Notes under the pieces: model-generated
Told to the model about the DNA's origin: nothing
Seen by the model: the letters and a program-made list of their open reading frames with translations, nothing else
Databases searched by the model: none
Program-made: the position numbers and the translations under genes
Shown: positions 1 to 8,885 of the stretch, piece by piece
How positions within the stretch are numbered: position 1 is the stretch's first letter
Layout: every line of letters starts with the position of its first letter
Assembly (NCBI RefSeq): GCF_000009625.1
Contig: NC_002678.2
Location: 4,062,001-4,126,000, forward strand
Source of the DNA: Mesorhizobium japonicum MAFF 303099
Lineage (GTDB): Bacteria > Pseudomonadota > Alphaproteobacteria > Rhizobiales > Rhizobiaceae
Length of the DNA: 64,000 bases
Direction of reading: 5' to 3'

Positions 1-126
1 GTCGCCGACGATCTCGGCATTGTCGTGCGGTGAAATCCATGGTGCGAAGATCGCCGCCAACACGAACAGGGCGGTCAGCACCAGGCCGATCAGGGCCGGG
101 ATCGGGATGCGTCTTATATCGAGCAT
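1..126 (-). CDS. ABC transporter permease, DppC-like (N-terminus only)
   Basis: Reading right to left from an ATG at 126, 42 codons stay open to the window edge. They begin MLDIRRIPIPALIG and form one hydrophobic segment followed by APWISPHD, the typical first membrane helix and loop of DppC/OppC permeases. It starts 11 bases after the stop of the DppB-like permease, so the two are co-transcribed and should form the membrane channel of one importer. The rest of the gene lies outside the window, so the assignment rests on the N-terminus and on context. Confidence 0.72.
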   Translation of the reverse strand, partial: MLDIRRIPIPALIGLVLTALFVLAAIFAPWISPHDNAEIVGD

Positions 127-136
127 GCCCGCCCCC

Positions 137-1096
137 TCACTTTGGGTGTCTGAGACGCGGATTGGCGACGATCGCCGCAATGTCCGCGATGATGTTGAGG
201 CTGATATAGACGGCGGCGAAGATCAGGCCGACCGCCTGCACCACGGGCACGTCGCGCTTGGTGACGTGGTCGACGAGATACTGTCCCATCCCGGGATACA
301 CGAAGATCACCTCGACCACGACGACGCCGACGATGAGATAGGCGAGGTTGAGCATGACGACGTTGATGATCGGCGCGATGGCGTTCGGGAAGGCATGCTT
401 GCGGATGACGGCGAAGGCCGAGAGCCCCTTGAGCTCCGCCGTCTCGACATAGGCCGACTGCATGACGTTGAGGATCGCCGCACGGGTCATGCGCATCATG
501 TGGGCCAGCACCACCAGCGTCAGTGCCGTCGCCGGCAGCGCGATGGCCTGCATCCGCTCGCCGAAAGGCATACCGTCATAGACGGTCGAGATGGCGGGGA
601 AGATCTGCCATTTCACCGCGAAGAAATAGACCAGGAGATAGCCGATGAAGAATTCCGGAAAGGAGGTCGAGGCGAGCGCCAGCCCGGAGATCAGCTTGTC
701 GACCCAGCCATTGCGGTAGCGCACGGCGATCAGGCCGAGGATGATCGCCAGCGGTACGGCCACGACCGCCGCCCAGAATGCGAGGAACAGCGTGTTCCAC
801 AGCCGGCCCTTGATCGATGTCGCGATATCCTGGCCGCTCGACATAGCGGTGCCGAGGTCGCCGGTCAGCACGCCGCCGAGCCAGTGGAAATACCTGATAT
901 AGGCCGGATCGTTCAGCCCGAGCTGCTCGCGCAAATTGGCGAGCGACTCCGGCGTCGCCGATTGTCCGAGGATGGCTTGTGCGACATCGCCGGGCAGGAT
1001 TTGCGTGCCGGCGAAGATCAGGACCGAAATGGCCAGCAAAAGGAGGATGCCCAGCGCGATGCGCTGGGCAATTAGCTTCAGGATGGGTGAGGACAT
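137..1096 (-). CDS. ABC transporter permease, DppB-like (peptide/nickel family)
   Basis: A 319-residue inner-membrane protein of normal length for DppB/OppB permeases. It has an N-terminal helix (about 10-30) followed by the family signature FAGTQILPGDVA and five more hydrophobic segments. The cytoplasmic EAA loop that docks the ATPase is at about 213-240 (YVETAELKGLSAFAVIRKHA). It lies 16 bases downstream of the solute-binding protein gene and just before the DppC-like gene, so the operon is binding protein, DppB, DppC, with ATPase genes presumably to the left of the window. The substrate is unknown; proximity to the ureide genes suggests a nitrogenous compound, but that is inference. Confidence 0.9.
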   Translation of the reverse strand: MSSPILKLIAQRIALGILLLLAISVLIFAGTQILPGDVAQAILGQSATPESLANLREQLGLNDPAYIRYFHWLGGVLTGDLGTAMSSGQDIATSIKGRLWNTLFLAFWAAVVAVPLAIILGLIAVRYRNGWVDKLISGLALASTSFPEFFIGYLLVYFFAVKWQIFPAISTVYDGMPFGERMQAIALPATALTLVVLAHMMRMTRAAILNVMQSAYVETAELKGLSAFAVIRKHAFPNAIAPIINVVMLNLAYLIVGVVVVEVIFVYPGMGQYLVDHVTKRDVPVVQAVGLIFAAVYISLNIIADIAAIVANPRLRHPK

Positions 1097-1112
1097 CTCC
1101 GCAAAGCCGGAC

Positions 1113-2699
1113 TCAGGCCTGCAGCCAGCACTTTGCCAGGGCGTAGCCGTTCATCAGTTCCTGGTGCGGATCGTCCACCCAGCCATCGACCTTGGCGCCG
1201 GTGGCGTCGATGAACTGGTTGAACATCGGCAGGATCAGGCCGCCTTCGTCGCGCACCATGACGGCCATGTCGTGGTACATCTGCTTGCGCTTGGCCTCGT
1301 CGAGTTCGGCGCGCGCCGCCAGCACCATCTTGTCGAAGTCCGGCCGCTTGAAACGCGTGTCGTTCCAGTCGGCGGTCGACAGATAGGCGGTCGAGTACAT
1401 CTGGTCCTGCGTCGAACGTCCGCCCCAATAGGAAGCGCAGAAGGGCTGCTTGTTCCAGACCTCGTTCCAGTAGCCGTCGCCGGGCTCGCGCTTGAGCTCG
1501 ATCTTGATGCCGGCCTTGGCCGCGCTCTGCTGGAAGAGCTGCGAAGCATCCACCGCGCCCGGGAAGGCGACGTCGGAGGTCCTGAGCAGCACGGTGCCGT
1601 CATGGCCTGATTTCTTGTAGTGGAACTTGGCCTTGTCGGGATCGTATTTGCGCTGCTCGATCTCGGTGAAGAGCGGATAGGACGAGTTGATCGGGAAGTC
1701 GTTGCCTAGCGAGCCGTAGCCGCGCAGCACCTTGTTCAGCATTTCCTCGCGGTCGATGGCGAGCTTCAGCGCCATCCTGAGGTCGTTGTTGTCGAACGGC
1801 GCCGTGTTGCAATGCATGATGAAGACATAGTGGCCCGGACCCGCATGGTTGCGGATGGTCACGCCCGGCACGCGCTTGATCAGGTCGACGATCTTCGGCT
1901 CGACGCGGTTGATCATGTTGACCTGGCCGCCCTGCAGGGCCGCCGTGCGCGCCGTCGCGTCATTGATGACGATGACTTCGATCTGGTCGGCATGGCCCAT
2001 CTTGTCGCCCTGCCAGTAATTGGCGAAGCGCTCCCCGCCATGGCGCACGCCGGGCTCGTTGGTCTTGACCACATACGGACCGGCCGAAATGCCGGCATCG
2101 GGCTTGTCCTTGCCGCCATTCGGCTGGACGATCAGGTGGTAGTCGCTGAGCAGATAGGGAAGGTCGGCATTGGCCTCCTTCAGCGTCAGCACCACTTCCT
2201 TGCCGCTGGCCTTGATGGTGGCGATGCCCTTCATGTAGCCGAGCGCGCCGGATTTCGACTTCTCGTCCGAGTGGCGCTCCAGCGTGGCGGCCACGTCCTC
2301 GGCGGTCACGGTCTTGCCGTTGTGGAATTCCACCCCGTCGCGGATCTTCAGGGTCCAGGTCTTCGCGTCGTCGGACGAGCCGATCTCTTCGGCGATGCGG
2401 TTCTCGAGCTTGCCGTCCGGCGACAGCTCGACGATCATTTCGCCCCAGCACTTGCCGAAGGCGAACGGCACCTGCGTCATCATCAGCGCCGGATCGAGGC
2501 TGTTGGTGGATTCACCCCCGACCAGGCCGGCCTTCAGCGTGCCGCCCTTGACCGGGCCGGCCGCGCGCGCAGCACTTGAAAGCAGCGAGTTGGCGAAGGG
2601 CGCGGCGATGCCGAGCGCTGCCGCCCGGCCGAGAAAATCACGACGGCTCAGCTTGCCCGCAGCAACGCGTCGGCTAAGGAATTCCAGTTCGTTCGACAT
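1113..2699 (-). CDS. ABC transporter substrate-binding protein, family 5 (DppA/OppA type), Tat-exported
   Basis: A 528-residue periplasmic binding protein. The ATG at 2699 is preceded by a good ribosome site (GAGGAA), so I prefer it to an upstream in-frame start at 2762. The N-terminus carries a twin-arginine signal (SRRDFLG at residues 18-24, then an Ala-rich hydrophobic stretch ending SSAARAA). The family 5 features follow: SLDPALMMTQVPF, a TWTLKIRDGVEFHNGKTVTAEDV segment split by the usual Lys/Arg residues, and AIDREEML. It delivers the ligand to the DppB/DppC permeases just downstream. The gene sits 154 bases after a CocE-type hydrolase in the same orientation, so the importer may feed that enzyme. 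Confidence 0.92.
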   Translation of the reverse strand: MSNELEFLSRRVAAGKLSRRDFLGRAAALGIAAPFANSLLSSAARAAGPVKGGTLKAGLVGGESTNSLDPALMMTQVPFAFGKCWGEMIVELSPDGKLENRIAEEIGSSDDAKTWTLKIRDGVEFHNGKTVTAEDVAATLERHSDEKSKSGALGYMKGIATIKASGKEVVLTLKEANADLPYLLSDYHLIVQPNGGKDKPDAGISAGPYVVKTNEPGVRHGGERFANYWQGDKMGHADQIEVIVINDATARTAALQGGQVNMINRVEPKIVDLIKRVPGVTIRNHAGPGHYVFIMHCNTAPFDNNDLRMALKLAIDREEMLNKVLRGYGSLGNDFPINSSYPLFTEIEQRKYDPDKAKFHYKKSGHDGTVLLRTSDVAFPGAVDASQLFQQSAAKAGIKIELKREPGDGYWNEVWNKQPFCASYWGGRSTQDQMYSTAYLSTADWNDTRFKRPDFDKMVLAARAELDEAKRKQMYHDMAVMVRDEGGLILPMFNQFIDATGAKVDGWVDDPHQELMNGYALAKCWLQA

Positions 2700-2853
2700 T
2701 TTAAGTTCCTCACTCTGTTGGTTCGACTCTGCGGTCGACTTTCTTGCTTCTTGTGAGGGCAATAATGACCGTAAGGGAAACCGGTAAGCAAGACCGAATG
2801 CGACATCATGTGGCGTAAATCGTACGTCGCATTTGGACCAACGGTGTCAGCGC

Positions 2854-4839
2854 TCAAACAAGCGCGCGTGGAATCTTTTCCTCGAAATTGCGCTCGAAGA
2901 CGATTTTTTCGCCCTCATAGGCTTCGATTCTGGCGCTGACGATGAAGTTTTGTGCGTCCGATCGCATCTCGGCCCATGTCTCGGTTCGCACCGACCATCC
3001 ATTTCGCGACAGTGTCTGCGTCCAGTGTGTTTTCCCGGAGGCTGACAATGGATTGTCAGGATGGATCGTCCATGTTTCGCGGGCGATGCTGCCATTGACC
3101 AGGCCGTGGTCGAGATCGCGCACCGCGCCGAAATCATCCGCTATGGAAAGCGTGACGATTCCGGTCTTTTCATCGCGATCGACATGGCGCTCGGAATTGG
3201 CTGCACGGACCGTCTCGGTCGCCCAAGGCGCAGCACCTTCTGGCTCGGCGAACGTCGCTTCGTCGCCTGTTGCCGGCGGCCGCAGCGGCAAGGCAAGTGT
3301 CGCCGCCGACAAGGTCAGCTGCACCGGCTCCGGCGACGGCCAGATCATGGGCCAATAGGCGTTCGACACGGCGATGCGCAGGCTGTGGCCGGCCGGCACG
3401 CGGTAGGCGCATTGATCGAGCACGACGCGCGCAGAGACGGTCTCGCCCGGCACCAGGGCCTGCGGGAATTCGTGCGAGTCGCGATGCGTCAAATTGAGCA
3501 CGCCATAGGAGATCAGTTCCGAAGCGCCGTCGGGATGCACGTCGCAGAGCCGGATCGCGATGTTGGCCTGCGGGCGATCGGAAGAAAGCCTGACCTCCAC
3601 TTCCGGCGCCCCGACAATGTCGATGGCCTCGGTGAGCTCCGGCTGGTCGAAACAGACAGACAAGGCATCGTCGGGACGCTGGTCGCCCGGCAGTTCCGGG
3701 CCGAAGGTGAACGGAAAATACTCGCCGCCGGCGAGCCCGCAGGTCTGCGGCGAGGCGACGATGGCAGGTCTGCCCCCCTTGGGCAGCAGTTCGATGGTCC
3801 GGGTCTTGATCGCGGGTGACGGCCATTGTTGTTCCGCCACCCAGCGGCCGGGCCGCTCTGGATGCCAGCGTGCCGGGCGTACGCTGTCCATCACGTAGGC
3901 GCGGTAGGCGGGATCGTCCTCGACGCCGGTCTCGGTGCCCTTCAGCCAGCGGTCCCACCAGCGCAGCGCTTCCTGCAGGAAGCCGATGGCCGGCTGGGGG
4001 CCGGCATAGTGCGGGTATTTGTGGATCCAGGGGCCGACAATGCCCTTGACCGGTGCCTCAATGTTGCTGACGAGGTTCGAGATCGTGTTGCGGTAGCCGT
4101 CATGCCAGCCGCCGATCGACAGAACGGCGGCCTTGACGGCCGAAAAATCCTCGCAGATCGAGCCGCGCTTCCAATAGGCGTCACGGTGCTGGTGGCTGAG
4201 CCACAGCGGCAAAAGGAAGGGCTGGTTTTCCAGGCGGGTCAGCCACAGATCGCGCCATCTGTTGTCGCCGGCGATCAGCGGGTCCGGCGGCCGCGACGAG
4301 TAGGACAGCATGGTGGAGGCCCAGCCGAAATTCTCGATCAGCAGACAGCCGCCCTTGTAGTGGATGTCGTCGGCGTAGCGGTCGACGGTCGAGCACAGGC
4401 TGATCACCGCCTTCAGCGCCGGCGGCTGCTTGGCCGCAACCTGCAGGCAGTTGAAGCCGCCCCAGGAAATGCCCATCATGCCGACATTGCCGTTACACCA
4501 GGGTTGAGCCACCGCCCAGGCGATGACGTCGCAGGCGTCCTGCAATTCCTGCTCGGAATATTCGTCGTCCATCAGCCCTTCGGAATCGCCATTGCCGCGC
4601 ATGTCGACGCGGATCGAGGCGTAGCCGTGGCCGGCAAAATAGGGATGTGTCAGTTGATCGCGAAAAATGGTGCCATCGCGCTTGCGGTAAGGCAGATGCT
4701 CAAGGATGACAGGCACCGGATCGTTGCCGGCATCCTCCGGCATCCAAACCCGCGCCGACAGCCGGCAGCCATCCGGCATGACGATGCCCATATCAGGGAA
4801 TTCGACGACCTTGCGGGGAAATTCTGTGACGGTTTTCAT
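2854..4839 (-). CDS. CocE/NonD family alpha/beta hydrolase
   Basis: A 661-residue hydrolase of the X-Pro dipeptidyl-peptidase S15/CocE group, which cleaves ester or amide bonds through a Ser-His-Asp triad. The nucleophile elbow is GISWGG with Ser125. Upstream are LPYRKRD (about 49-55) and the RVDMRGNGDSEG segment (78-88) of the fold. The C-terminal half (from about 340) is the jelly-roll domain usual for the family (VEVRLSSDRPQANIAIRL). The ATG at 4839 is preferred over a TTG at 4869. No signal peptide is visible, so it is probably cytoplasmic. It lies between the deaminase gene and the ABC importer, all in one direction. The actual substrate cannot be told from sequence. Confidence 0.88.
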   Translation of the reverse strand: MKTVTEFPRKVVEFPDMGIVMPDGCRLSARVWMPEDAGNDPVPVILEHLPYRKRDGTIFRDQLTHPYFAGHGYASIRVDMRGNGDSEGLMDDEYSEQELQDACDVIAWAVAQPWCNGNVGMMGISWGGFNCLQVAAKQPPALKAVISLCSTVDRYADDIHYKGGCLLIENFGWASTMLSYSSRPPDPLIAGDNRWRDLWLTRLENQPFLLPLWLSHQHRDAYWKRGSICEDFSAVKAAVLSIGGWHDGYRNTISNLVSNIEAPVKGIVGPWIHKYPHYAGPQPAIGFLQEALRWWDRWLKGTETGVEDDPAYRAYVMDSVRPARWHPERPGRWVAEQQWPSPAIKTRTIELLPKGGRPAIVASPQTCGLAGGEYFPFTFGPELPGDQRPDDALSVCFDQPELTEAIDIVGAPEVEVRLSSDRPQANIAIRLCDVHPDGASELISYGVLNLTHRDSHEFPQALVPGETVSARVVLDQCAYRVPAGHSLRIAVSNAYWPMIWPSPEPVQLTLSAATLALPLRPPATGDEATFAEPEGAAPWATETVRAANSERHVDRDEKTGIVTLSIADDFGAVRDLDHGLVNGSIARETWTIHPDNPLSASGKTHWTQTLSRNGWSVRTETWAEMRSDAQNFIVSARIEAYEGEKIVFERNFEEKIPRALV

Positions 4840-4936
4840 GGGTGCGCATAACGCCCCGCGGCGCGGCAAGTTTCAATCGCCATTCGCGACTGGAGCAGCG
4901 AATTATGCGACCTGTACTGCTAGCTGCGGCACACCC

Positions 4937-5530
4937 TCAGTTGAGCGGAATGTCGTTTTCGGCCTTGCACGCCTGGTAGGCGCCGGACAACTCATCGTAG
5001 CGTGCCGAGATCTTGCCTATGCGTGTCTCTAGCCGCAGGCGTTCCGCCTCGGGCAGCGCCCGCACCATCCTGCGGATCGAAAAACTCTTCCAATAGGCAT
5101 TTTCGGCATTGTAGCCGCCGGGGTCGAGGGTGAAGACCTCTTTCAGGATTTTCAGGTCGTGTGGGATGGCAAAACTGTCGCGCGAATCCTCGTGGCTGAA
5201 CAGGTAGTAGAAATTGTCGAAGCCGGTCCAGGTGATCGCCGACAGGCAGAGTGAGCAGGGCTCATGCGTGGCGATGAACAGCGCGTCCTTGGTGTCGACG
5301 CGCTCGGCCCTCGGCATTTCGTAGAACCGTTTCAGGCAATGCACCTCGCCATGCCAGAGCGGGTTTTCGATCTCGTTGTTGGTCTCGGCCAGCACCAGCG
5401 AGCGGTCGTCCTTGCCTAGGATCGCCGCGCCGAACAGCTTGTTGCCGTGAGCAACGCCTTCGGCGGTCTTCGGCACGATGTCGTGCTCGATGACGTCGAG
5501 CAGGCGGTCGATCAGGGAAACGTCGGTCAT
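4937..5530 (-). CDS. nucleoside/cytidine deaminase-like zinc hydrolase
   Basis: A 197-residue protein with the zinc-site motifs of the CMP/dCMP deaminase superfamily: H60-G-E62, giving the first zinc ligand and the proton-shuttling Glu, and P91-C92-S-L-C95, giving the other two ligands. It removes an exocyclic amino group by hydrolysis, but the base or nucleoside is unknown. It is longer at the C-terminus than compact cytosine deaminases (about 60 extra residues, charged and helical). The gene starts 14 bases after the stop of the ureidoglycolate lyase gene, so it belongs to the ureide operon; a role on a purine-derived amine is plausible. Start chosen at ATG 5530 rather than TTG 5539. Confidence 0.82.
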   Translation of the reverse strand: MTDVSLIDRLLDVIEHDIVPKTAEGVAHGNKLFGAAILGKDDRSLVLAETNNEIENPLWHGEVHCLKRFYEMPRAERVDTKDALFIATHEPCSLCLSAITWTGFDNFYYLFSHEDSRDSFAIPHDLKILKEVFTLDPGGYNAENAYWKSFSIRRMVRALPEAERLRLETRIGKISARYDELSGAYQACKAENDIPLN

Positions 5531-5544
5531 GGGGATCAAAGCTT

Positions 5545-6036
5545 TCAGGGGAGATGGATCTCGTAGGCGTGCGAGAAATGGAATTCTTCGAGGTTGGAGC
5601 CGTCGCCGCCGCGGTCGACAATTAGGAAATCCTGGGGCTCGCCGAGCGGCGTCAGCACACCGTGCCAGAGATTGCGCGAATAGTTGATGCCTTGTCCGGG
5701 CGCGGTGATGAAGGCGTACGGCTCGCCAGGCCCTTCCTTGCCGTCATGGCAGACGACGACCAGGAACGGACGCGGCGACAGCGGAATGAAGGCCTGGCTT
5801 CCGAACGGATGCCGTTCGACCATGGTCAGTTTCAGCGGCAGTTCGTAGGGCGTGCCGCGCACCATGGAGATCAGCACGCGAGCGTTCGGTCCGGTGGCCT
5901 CGGCGGTCGCCAGATCATGGTAGCGCTCGGCCTTGCCGCCATTGATCGGGTAGTGGTTGTCGCCACCCATGTCGATGACATCGCCGAAGGGGGCAAAGGC
6001 CTCCCGGGTCAACGGCCGTGCTGTGATGCGGGTCAC
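5545..6036 (-). CDS. allA: ureidoglycolate lyase
   Basis: A 163-residue cupin-fold enzyme matching AllA/UlcL, which splits (S)-ureidoglycolate into glyoxylate and urea, the last ureide step. Typical features are FAPFGDVI near the N-terminus, VERHPFGSQAFIPL, and the C-terminal NLWHGVLTPL with a conserved His, then FLIVDRGG. The GTG start at 6036 overlaps the stop of the upstream aminohydrolase gene by four bases (GTGA), a translational-coupling arrangement, and gives the usual family length; a longer reading to 6162 would run backwards through that gene. The product of the upstream enzyme is its substrate, so the pair makes biochemical sense. Confidence 0.92.
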   Translation of the reverse strand: MTRITARPLTREAFAPFGDVIDMGGDNHYPINGGKAERYHDLATAEATGPNARVLISMVRGTPYELPLKLTMVERHPFGSQAFIPLSPRPFLVVVCHDGKEGPGEPYAFITAPGQGINYSRNLWHGVLTPLGEPQDFLIVDRGGDGSNLEEFHFSHAYEIHLP

Positions 6037-6896
6037 CGCGCGCGACCGCCAATACCGACCCCGCCAAGCTTGGCATGCCGGTTGACGTCTTTGTAGAGCA
6101 GATAGCGGAATTTGCCGGGGCCGCCGGCATAGCAGGCCTGCGGGCAGAAGGCGCGCAGCCACATATAGTCGCCGGCCTCGACCTCGACCCAGTCCTGGTT
6201 GAGGCGATAGACCGCCTTGCCTTCCAGCACATAGAGCCCGTGTTCCATGACATGCGTCTCGGCGAAGGGAATGACCGCGCCCGGCTCGAGCGTGACGATG
6301 GTCATGTGCATGTCGTGGCGCAAATCGGCCGGATCGACGAAGCGTGTCGTCGCCCAGCGGCCCTCGGTGCCCGGCATCGGCGACGGCGCTATATCCTGCT
6401 CGTTGGTGAAAAAGGCTTCCGGCACGTCGAGACCGTCGACCACGTCGTAGGCCTTGCGAATCCAGTGGAAACGAACAGCAGCCTTGGCCCCATTGCGAAC
6501 GGTCCAGCCGCTCGCCGGCGGCAGGAAGGCAAAGCCGCCGGGCCGCAACACATGCTTCTTGCCGGAAAGCAGAACGGTCAGTTCGCCCTCGACCACGAAC
6601 AGGGCGCCTTCCGCGCCGGCATCGGGCTCCGGCCGGTCGCTGCCGCCGCCGGGCTCGACCTCGACAATGTATTGCGAGAATGTCTCGGCAAAACCGGACA
6701 GCGGCCGCGATAGGATCCAGACGCGGGTCTTGTCCCAGAACGGCAAAGCGCTGGTGACGATGTCGCGCATCACGCCTTTGGGGATGACGGCATAGGCCTC
6801 GGTGAAGACGGCGCGGCCCGTCAGCAATTCAGATTGGCCGGGATGGCCGCCATGCGGTGCGTAGTAGGTGCGCTCTGGCATCCTGATCGTATCCAT
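6033..6896 (-). CDS. allE: (S)-ureidoglycine aminohydrolase, bicupin
   Basis: A 287-residue two-cupin protein. It releases ammonia from (S)-ureidoglycine to give (S)-ureidoglycolate. The N-terminal cupin covers about 60-140 and the C-terminal catalytic cupin about 190-270. The manganese ligands expected for the family are visible as E213, H215 and H219 in FAETHVMEHG and Q253 in FCPQACYAGG. The N-terminus (MPERTYYAPHGG) also matches the YlbA/AllE group. It starts 10 bases after the allantoinase/decarboxylase gene and overlaps allA by four bases. Its substrate is made by allantoate amidohydrolase, which is not in this window. Confidence 0.93.
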   Translation of the reverse strand: MDTIRMPERTYYAPHGGHPGQSELLTGRAVFTEAYAVIPKGVMRDIVTSALPFWDKTRVWILSRPLSGFAETFSQYIVEVEPGGGSDRPEPDAGAEGALFVVEGELTVLLSGKKHVLRPGGFAFLPPASGWTVRNGAKAAVRFHWIRKAYDVVDGLDVPEAFFTNEQDIAPSPMPGTEGRWATTRFVDPADLRHDMHMTIVTLEPGAVIPFAETHVMEHGLYVLEGKAVYRLNQDWVEVEAGDYMWLRAFCPQACYAGGPGKFRYLLYKDVNRHAKLGGVGIGGRAR

Positions 6897-6905
6897 GGTT
6901 CAAAC

Positions 6906-8324
6906 CTATTGCGGTAGCATGTCTCTGAGGCGGAGCAGCGCAATGCGCTCGACCTGTTTGCAGGCGGTCTCGAATTCGACGCCGCGGCTGTTGCCGATGC
7001 GCGCCTCGAATTCCGCCAGGATTTCCTCCTTGGTCTTGCCCTTCACCGCGATGATGAAGGGGAAACCGAAGGTGGTGACGTAGGCGGCGTTGAGCTTGGA
7101 GAACAGTTCGCGTTCCTTGTCGGTCAGCGCGTCGAGGCCGGCGGAGGCTTGTTCCCTGGTCGATTCCGCCGTCAGCCGCCTGGCCTTGGCCAGTTTGCCG
7201 GCAAGGTCGGGATGGGCGTTGAGCACGCCAAGCCGCTCGGTCTCGCTGGCGGAACGGAAGATGCGGCAGAGAGCATTGTGCAGGCCGCCGGCCGTATCGT
7301 GCGCCGGGCCGAGTTCCAGTTCGTAGGCTCGCTCAGCGATCCACGGCGAATGCTCGAACACGCCACCGAAAGTGTGGACGAATATCTCGAATTCCATCTT
7401 CGACGGGCGCAGCGCCGCCGGTTTGTAGGGATGGTTCTCCTGCCAGTGCTTGGCGATATCGATGCGCCGCGTCAGCCAGACCTTGTCGTGCGACTTCACA
7501 TAGTCGACGAAGCGCTTCAGCGCCGCCACCCGGCCCGGCCGCCCGACGAGGCGGCAATGCAGGCCGATATTCATCATGCGCGGCCGTCCGGCCTGGCCCT
7601 CGGCATAGAGCGTGTCGAAACTGTCCTTCAGATAGGCAAAGAACTGGTCGCCCGAATTGAAGCCTTGCGGCGTGGCGAAGCGCATGTCGTTGGCGTCGAG
7701 CGTATAGGGAATGATGAGCTGCGTGCCGCCGGCATGCTCGAACCAGTAGGGCAGTTCGTCGTCATAGGTGTCGGAGACGTAGTCAAAGCCGCCTTCTTCG
7801 GCCACCAGCCGCACTGTGTTGACCGATGTGCGGCCCGTATACCAGCCGGTCGGGCGCTGACCCGTCACCTCGTAATGCAGCTTGATCGCCGCTTCGAGGT
7901 CGCGGCGCTCATCCTCGGCGCTATGATCGCGGTAGTCGATCCACCGCAACCCGTGCGAGGCGATCTCCCAGCCGGCGTCCTGCATGGCCGTGACCTGGTC
8001 GGGCGAGCGGGCAAGTGCCGAGGCGACGCCGTAGCAGGTTACCGGAACTTGCGATTCGCTGAACAGGCGCAGCAGCCGCCAGAACCCGGCCCGCGCGCCA
8101 TATTCGTAGATCGATTCCATGTTCCAATGGCGCTGGCCCACCCAGGGTGCGGCGCCGACGATCTCCGACAGGAAGGCTTCCGACGCCTTGTCGCCATGCA
8201 GCACGCAATTCTCGCCGCCCTCTTCGTAATTGACGACGAATTGCACGGCGACATGCGCCCCGCCTGGCCATTTCGGATCCGGTGGATTGGCTCCGTAGCC
8301 GCGCATGTCTCTTTCGTAACGCAT
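6906..8324 (-). CDS. puuE: fused allantoinase (PuuE type) / OHCU decarboxylase
   Basis: A 472-residue fusion. Residues 1-310 are a polysaccharide-deacetylase-like allantoinase (RDMRGYG, DPKWPGGAHVAVQFVVNYEEG, WEIASHGLRWIDY, LHCRLVGRPGR), the metal-independent type that opens allantoin to allantoate. Residues about 312-472 are 2-oxo-4-hydroxy-4-carboxy-5-ureidoimidazoline decarboxylase (UraD) with the catalytic His371 in NAHPDLAGKL and the FGFPFIIAVKG motif at 419-429. One polypeptide therefore makes (S)-allantoin and hydrolyses it. A strong ribosome site (AGGAGGGG) precedes the ATG at 8324. It is the first gene of the minus-strand ureide operon and is divergent from uraH, which makes its decarboxylase substrate. 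Confidence 0.95.
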   Translation of the reverse strand: MRYERDMRGYGANPPDPKWPGGAHVAVQFVVNYEEGGENCVLHGDKASEAFLSEIVGAAPWVGQRHWNMESIYEYGARAGFWRLLRLFSESQVPVTCYGVASALARSPDQVTAMQDAGWEIASHGLRWIDYRDHSAEDERRDLEAAIKLHYEVTGQRPTGWYTGRTSVNTVRLVAEEGGFDYVSDTYDDELPYWFEHAGGTQLIIPYTLDANDMRFATPQGFNSGDQFFAYLKDSFDTLYAEGQAGRPRMMNIGLHCRLVGRPGRVAALKRFVDYVKSHDKVWLTRRIDIAKHWQENHPYKPAALRPSKMEFEIFVHTFGGVFEHSPWIAERAYELELGPAHDTAGGLHNALCRIFRSASETERLGVLNAHPDLAGKLAKARRLTAESTREQASAGLDALTDKERELFSKLNAAYVTTFGFPFIIAVKGKTKEEILAEFEARIGNSRGVEFETACKQVERIALLRLRDMLPQ

Positions 8325-8507
8325 TGCCCCTCCTGCCGGACTCTGCCGGAAGTTGTGATCAGGATAGTCGAAAGGGTTGCCGCCGCATTCCCTTGAAATT
8401 TTTGAAAGTGTTTTTGTGCCGCTCCGCTCGACCGGGACTTATGCATCGCCTTTAATTGGCGCACAATTCATTGCTTTGTTCGACTGTACCGGAAATGGGA
8501 GGCGCCA

Positions 8508-8882
8508 GTGGCAGAAACGTCGAAAGCCGATGGCGGACGTCTGACGACGCATGTCCTCGACACCGCGACCGGCAAGCCGGCGGCGGGCTTGTCGATCGCG
8601 CTCTATCGTCTCGACGGTTCGGCCAGGACGCATTTGAAGACGGTCGCGACCAATGCCGACGGTCGTTGCGACGCGGCACTGCTGGCGGGCGCTGAGTTCC
8701 GCGCCGGCGAATATGAACTGGTGTTCGCGGCCGGCGATTATCTGCGCGGCCAGGGCACAAAACTGCCCGAGCCGGCCTTCCTTGACAGCGTGCCGATCCG
8801 TTTCGGCATGGCGGAGGCGGTGCACTATCACGTGCCATTGCTGATCTCGCCCTATGGCTATTCGACCTACAGGGGGAGCTGA
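8508..8882 (+). CDS. uraH: 5-hydroxyisourate hydrolase (transthyretin-like)
   Basis: A 124-residue cytosolic enzyme converting 5-hydroxyisourate to OHCU. Active-site residues typical of the family are visible: His15 in LTTHVLDTA, Arg53 in NADGRCD, His108 in YHVP, and the C-terminal tetrapeptide YRGS that separates it from vertebrate transthyretin. The start is a GTG at 8508 with a GGGAGG ribosome site at 8497-8502. It is the first gene of the plus-strand operon, four bases ahead of xdhA, and divergent from puuE-uraD, so the three urate-to-allantoin activities sit around one intergenic region. Confidence 0.95.
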   Translation: MAETSKADGGRLTTHVLDTATGKPAAGLSIALYRLDGSARTHLKTVATNADGRCDAALLAGAEFRAGEYELVFAAGDYLRGQGTKLPEPAFLDSVPIRFGMAEAVHYHVPLLISPYGYSTYRGS

Positions 8883-8885
8883 GGC

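Noticed and set aside
8325..8507. purine riboswitch between puuE and uraH
   Set aside because: I looked for conserved junction and loop-loop elements but saw only AT-rich stretches and ribosome sites; nothing supports an aptamer.
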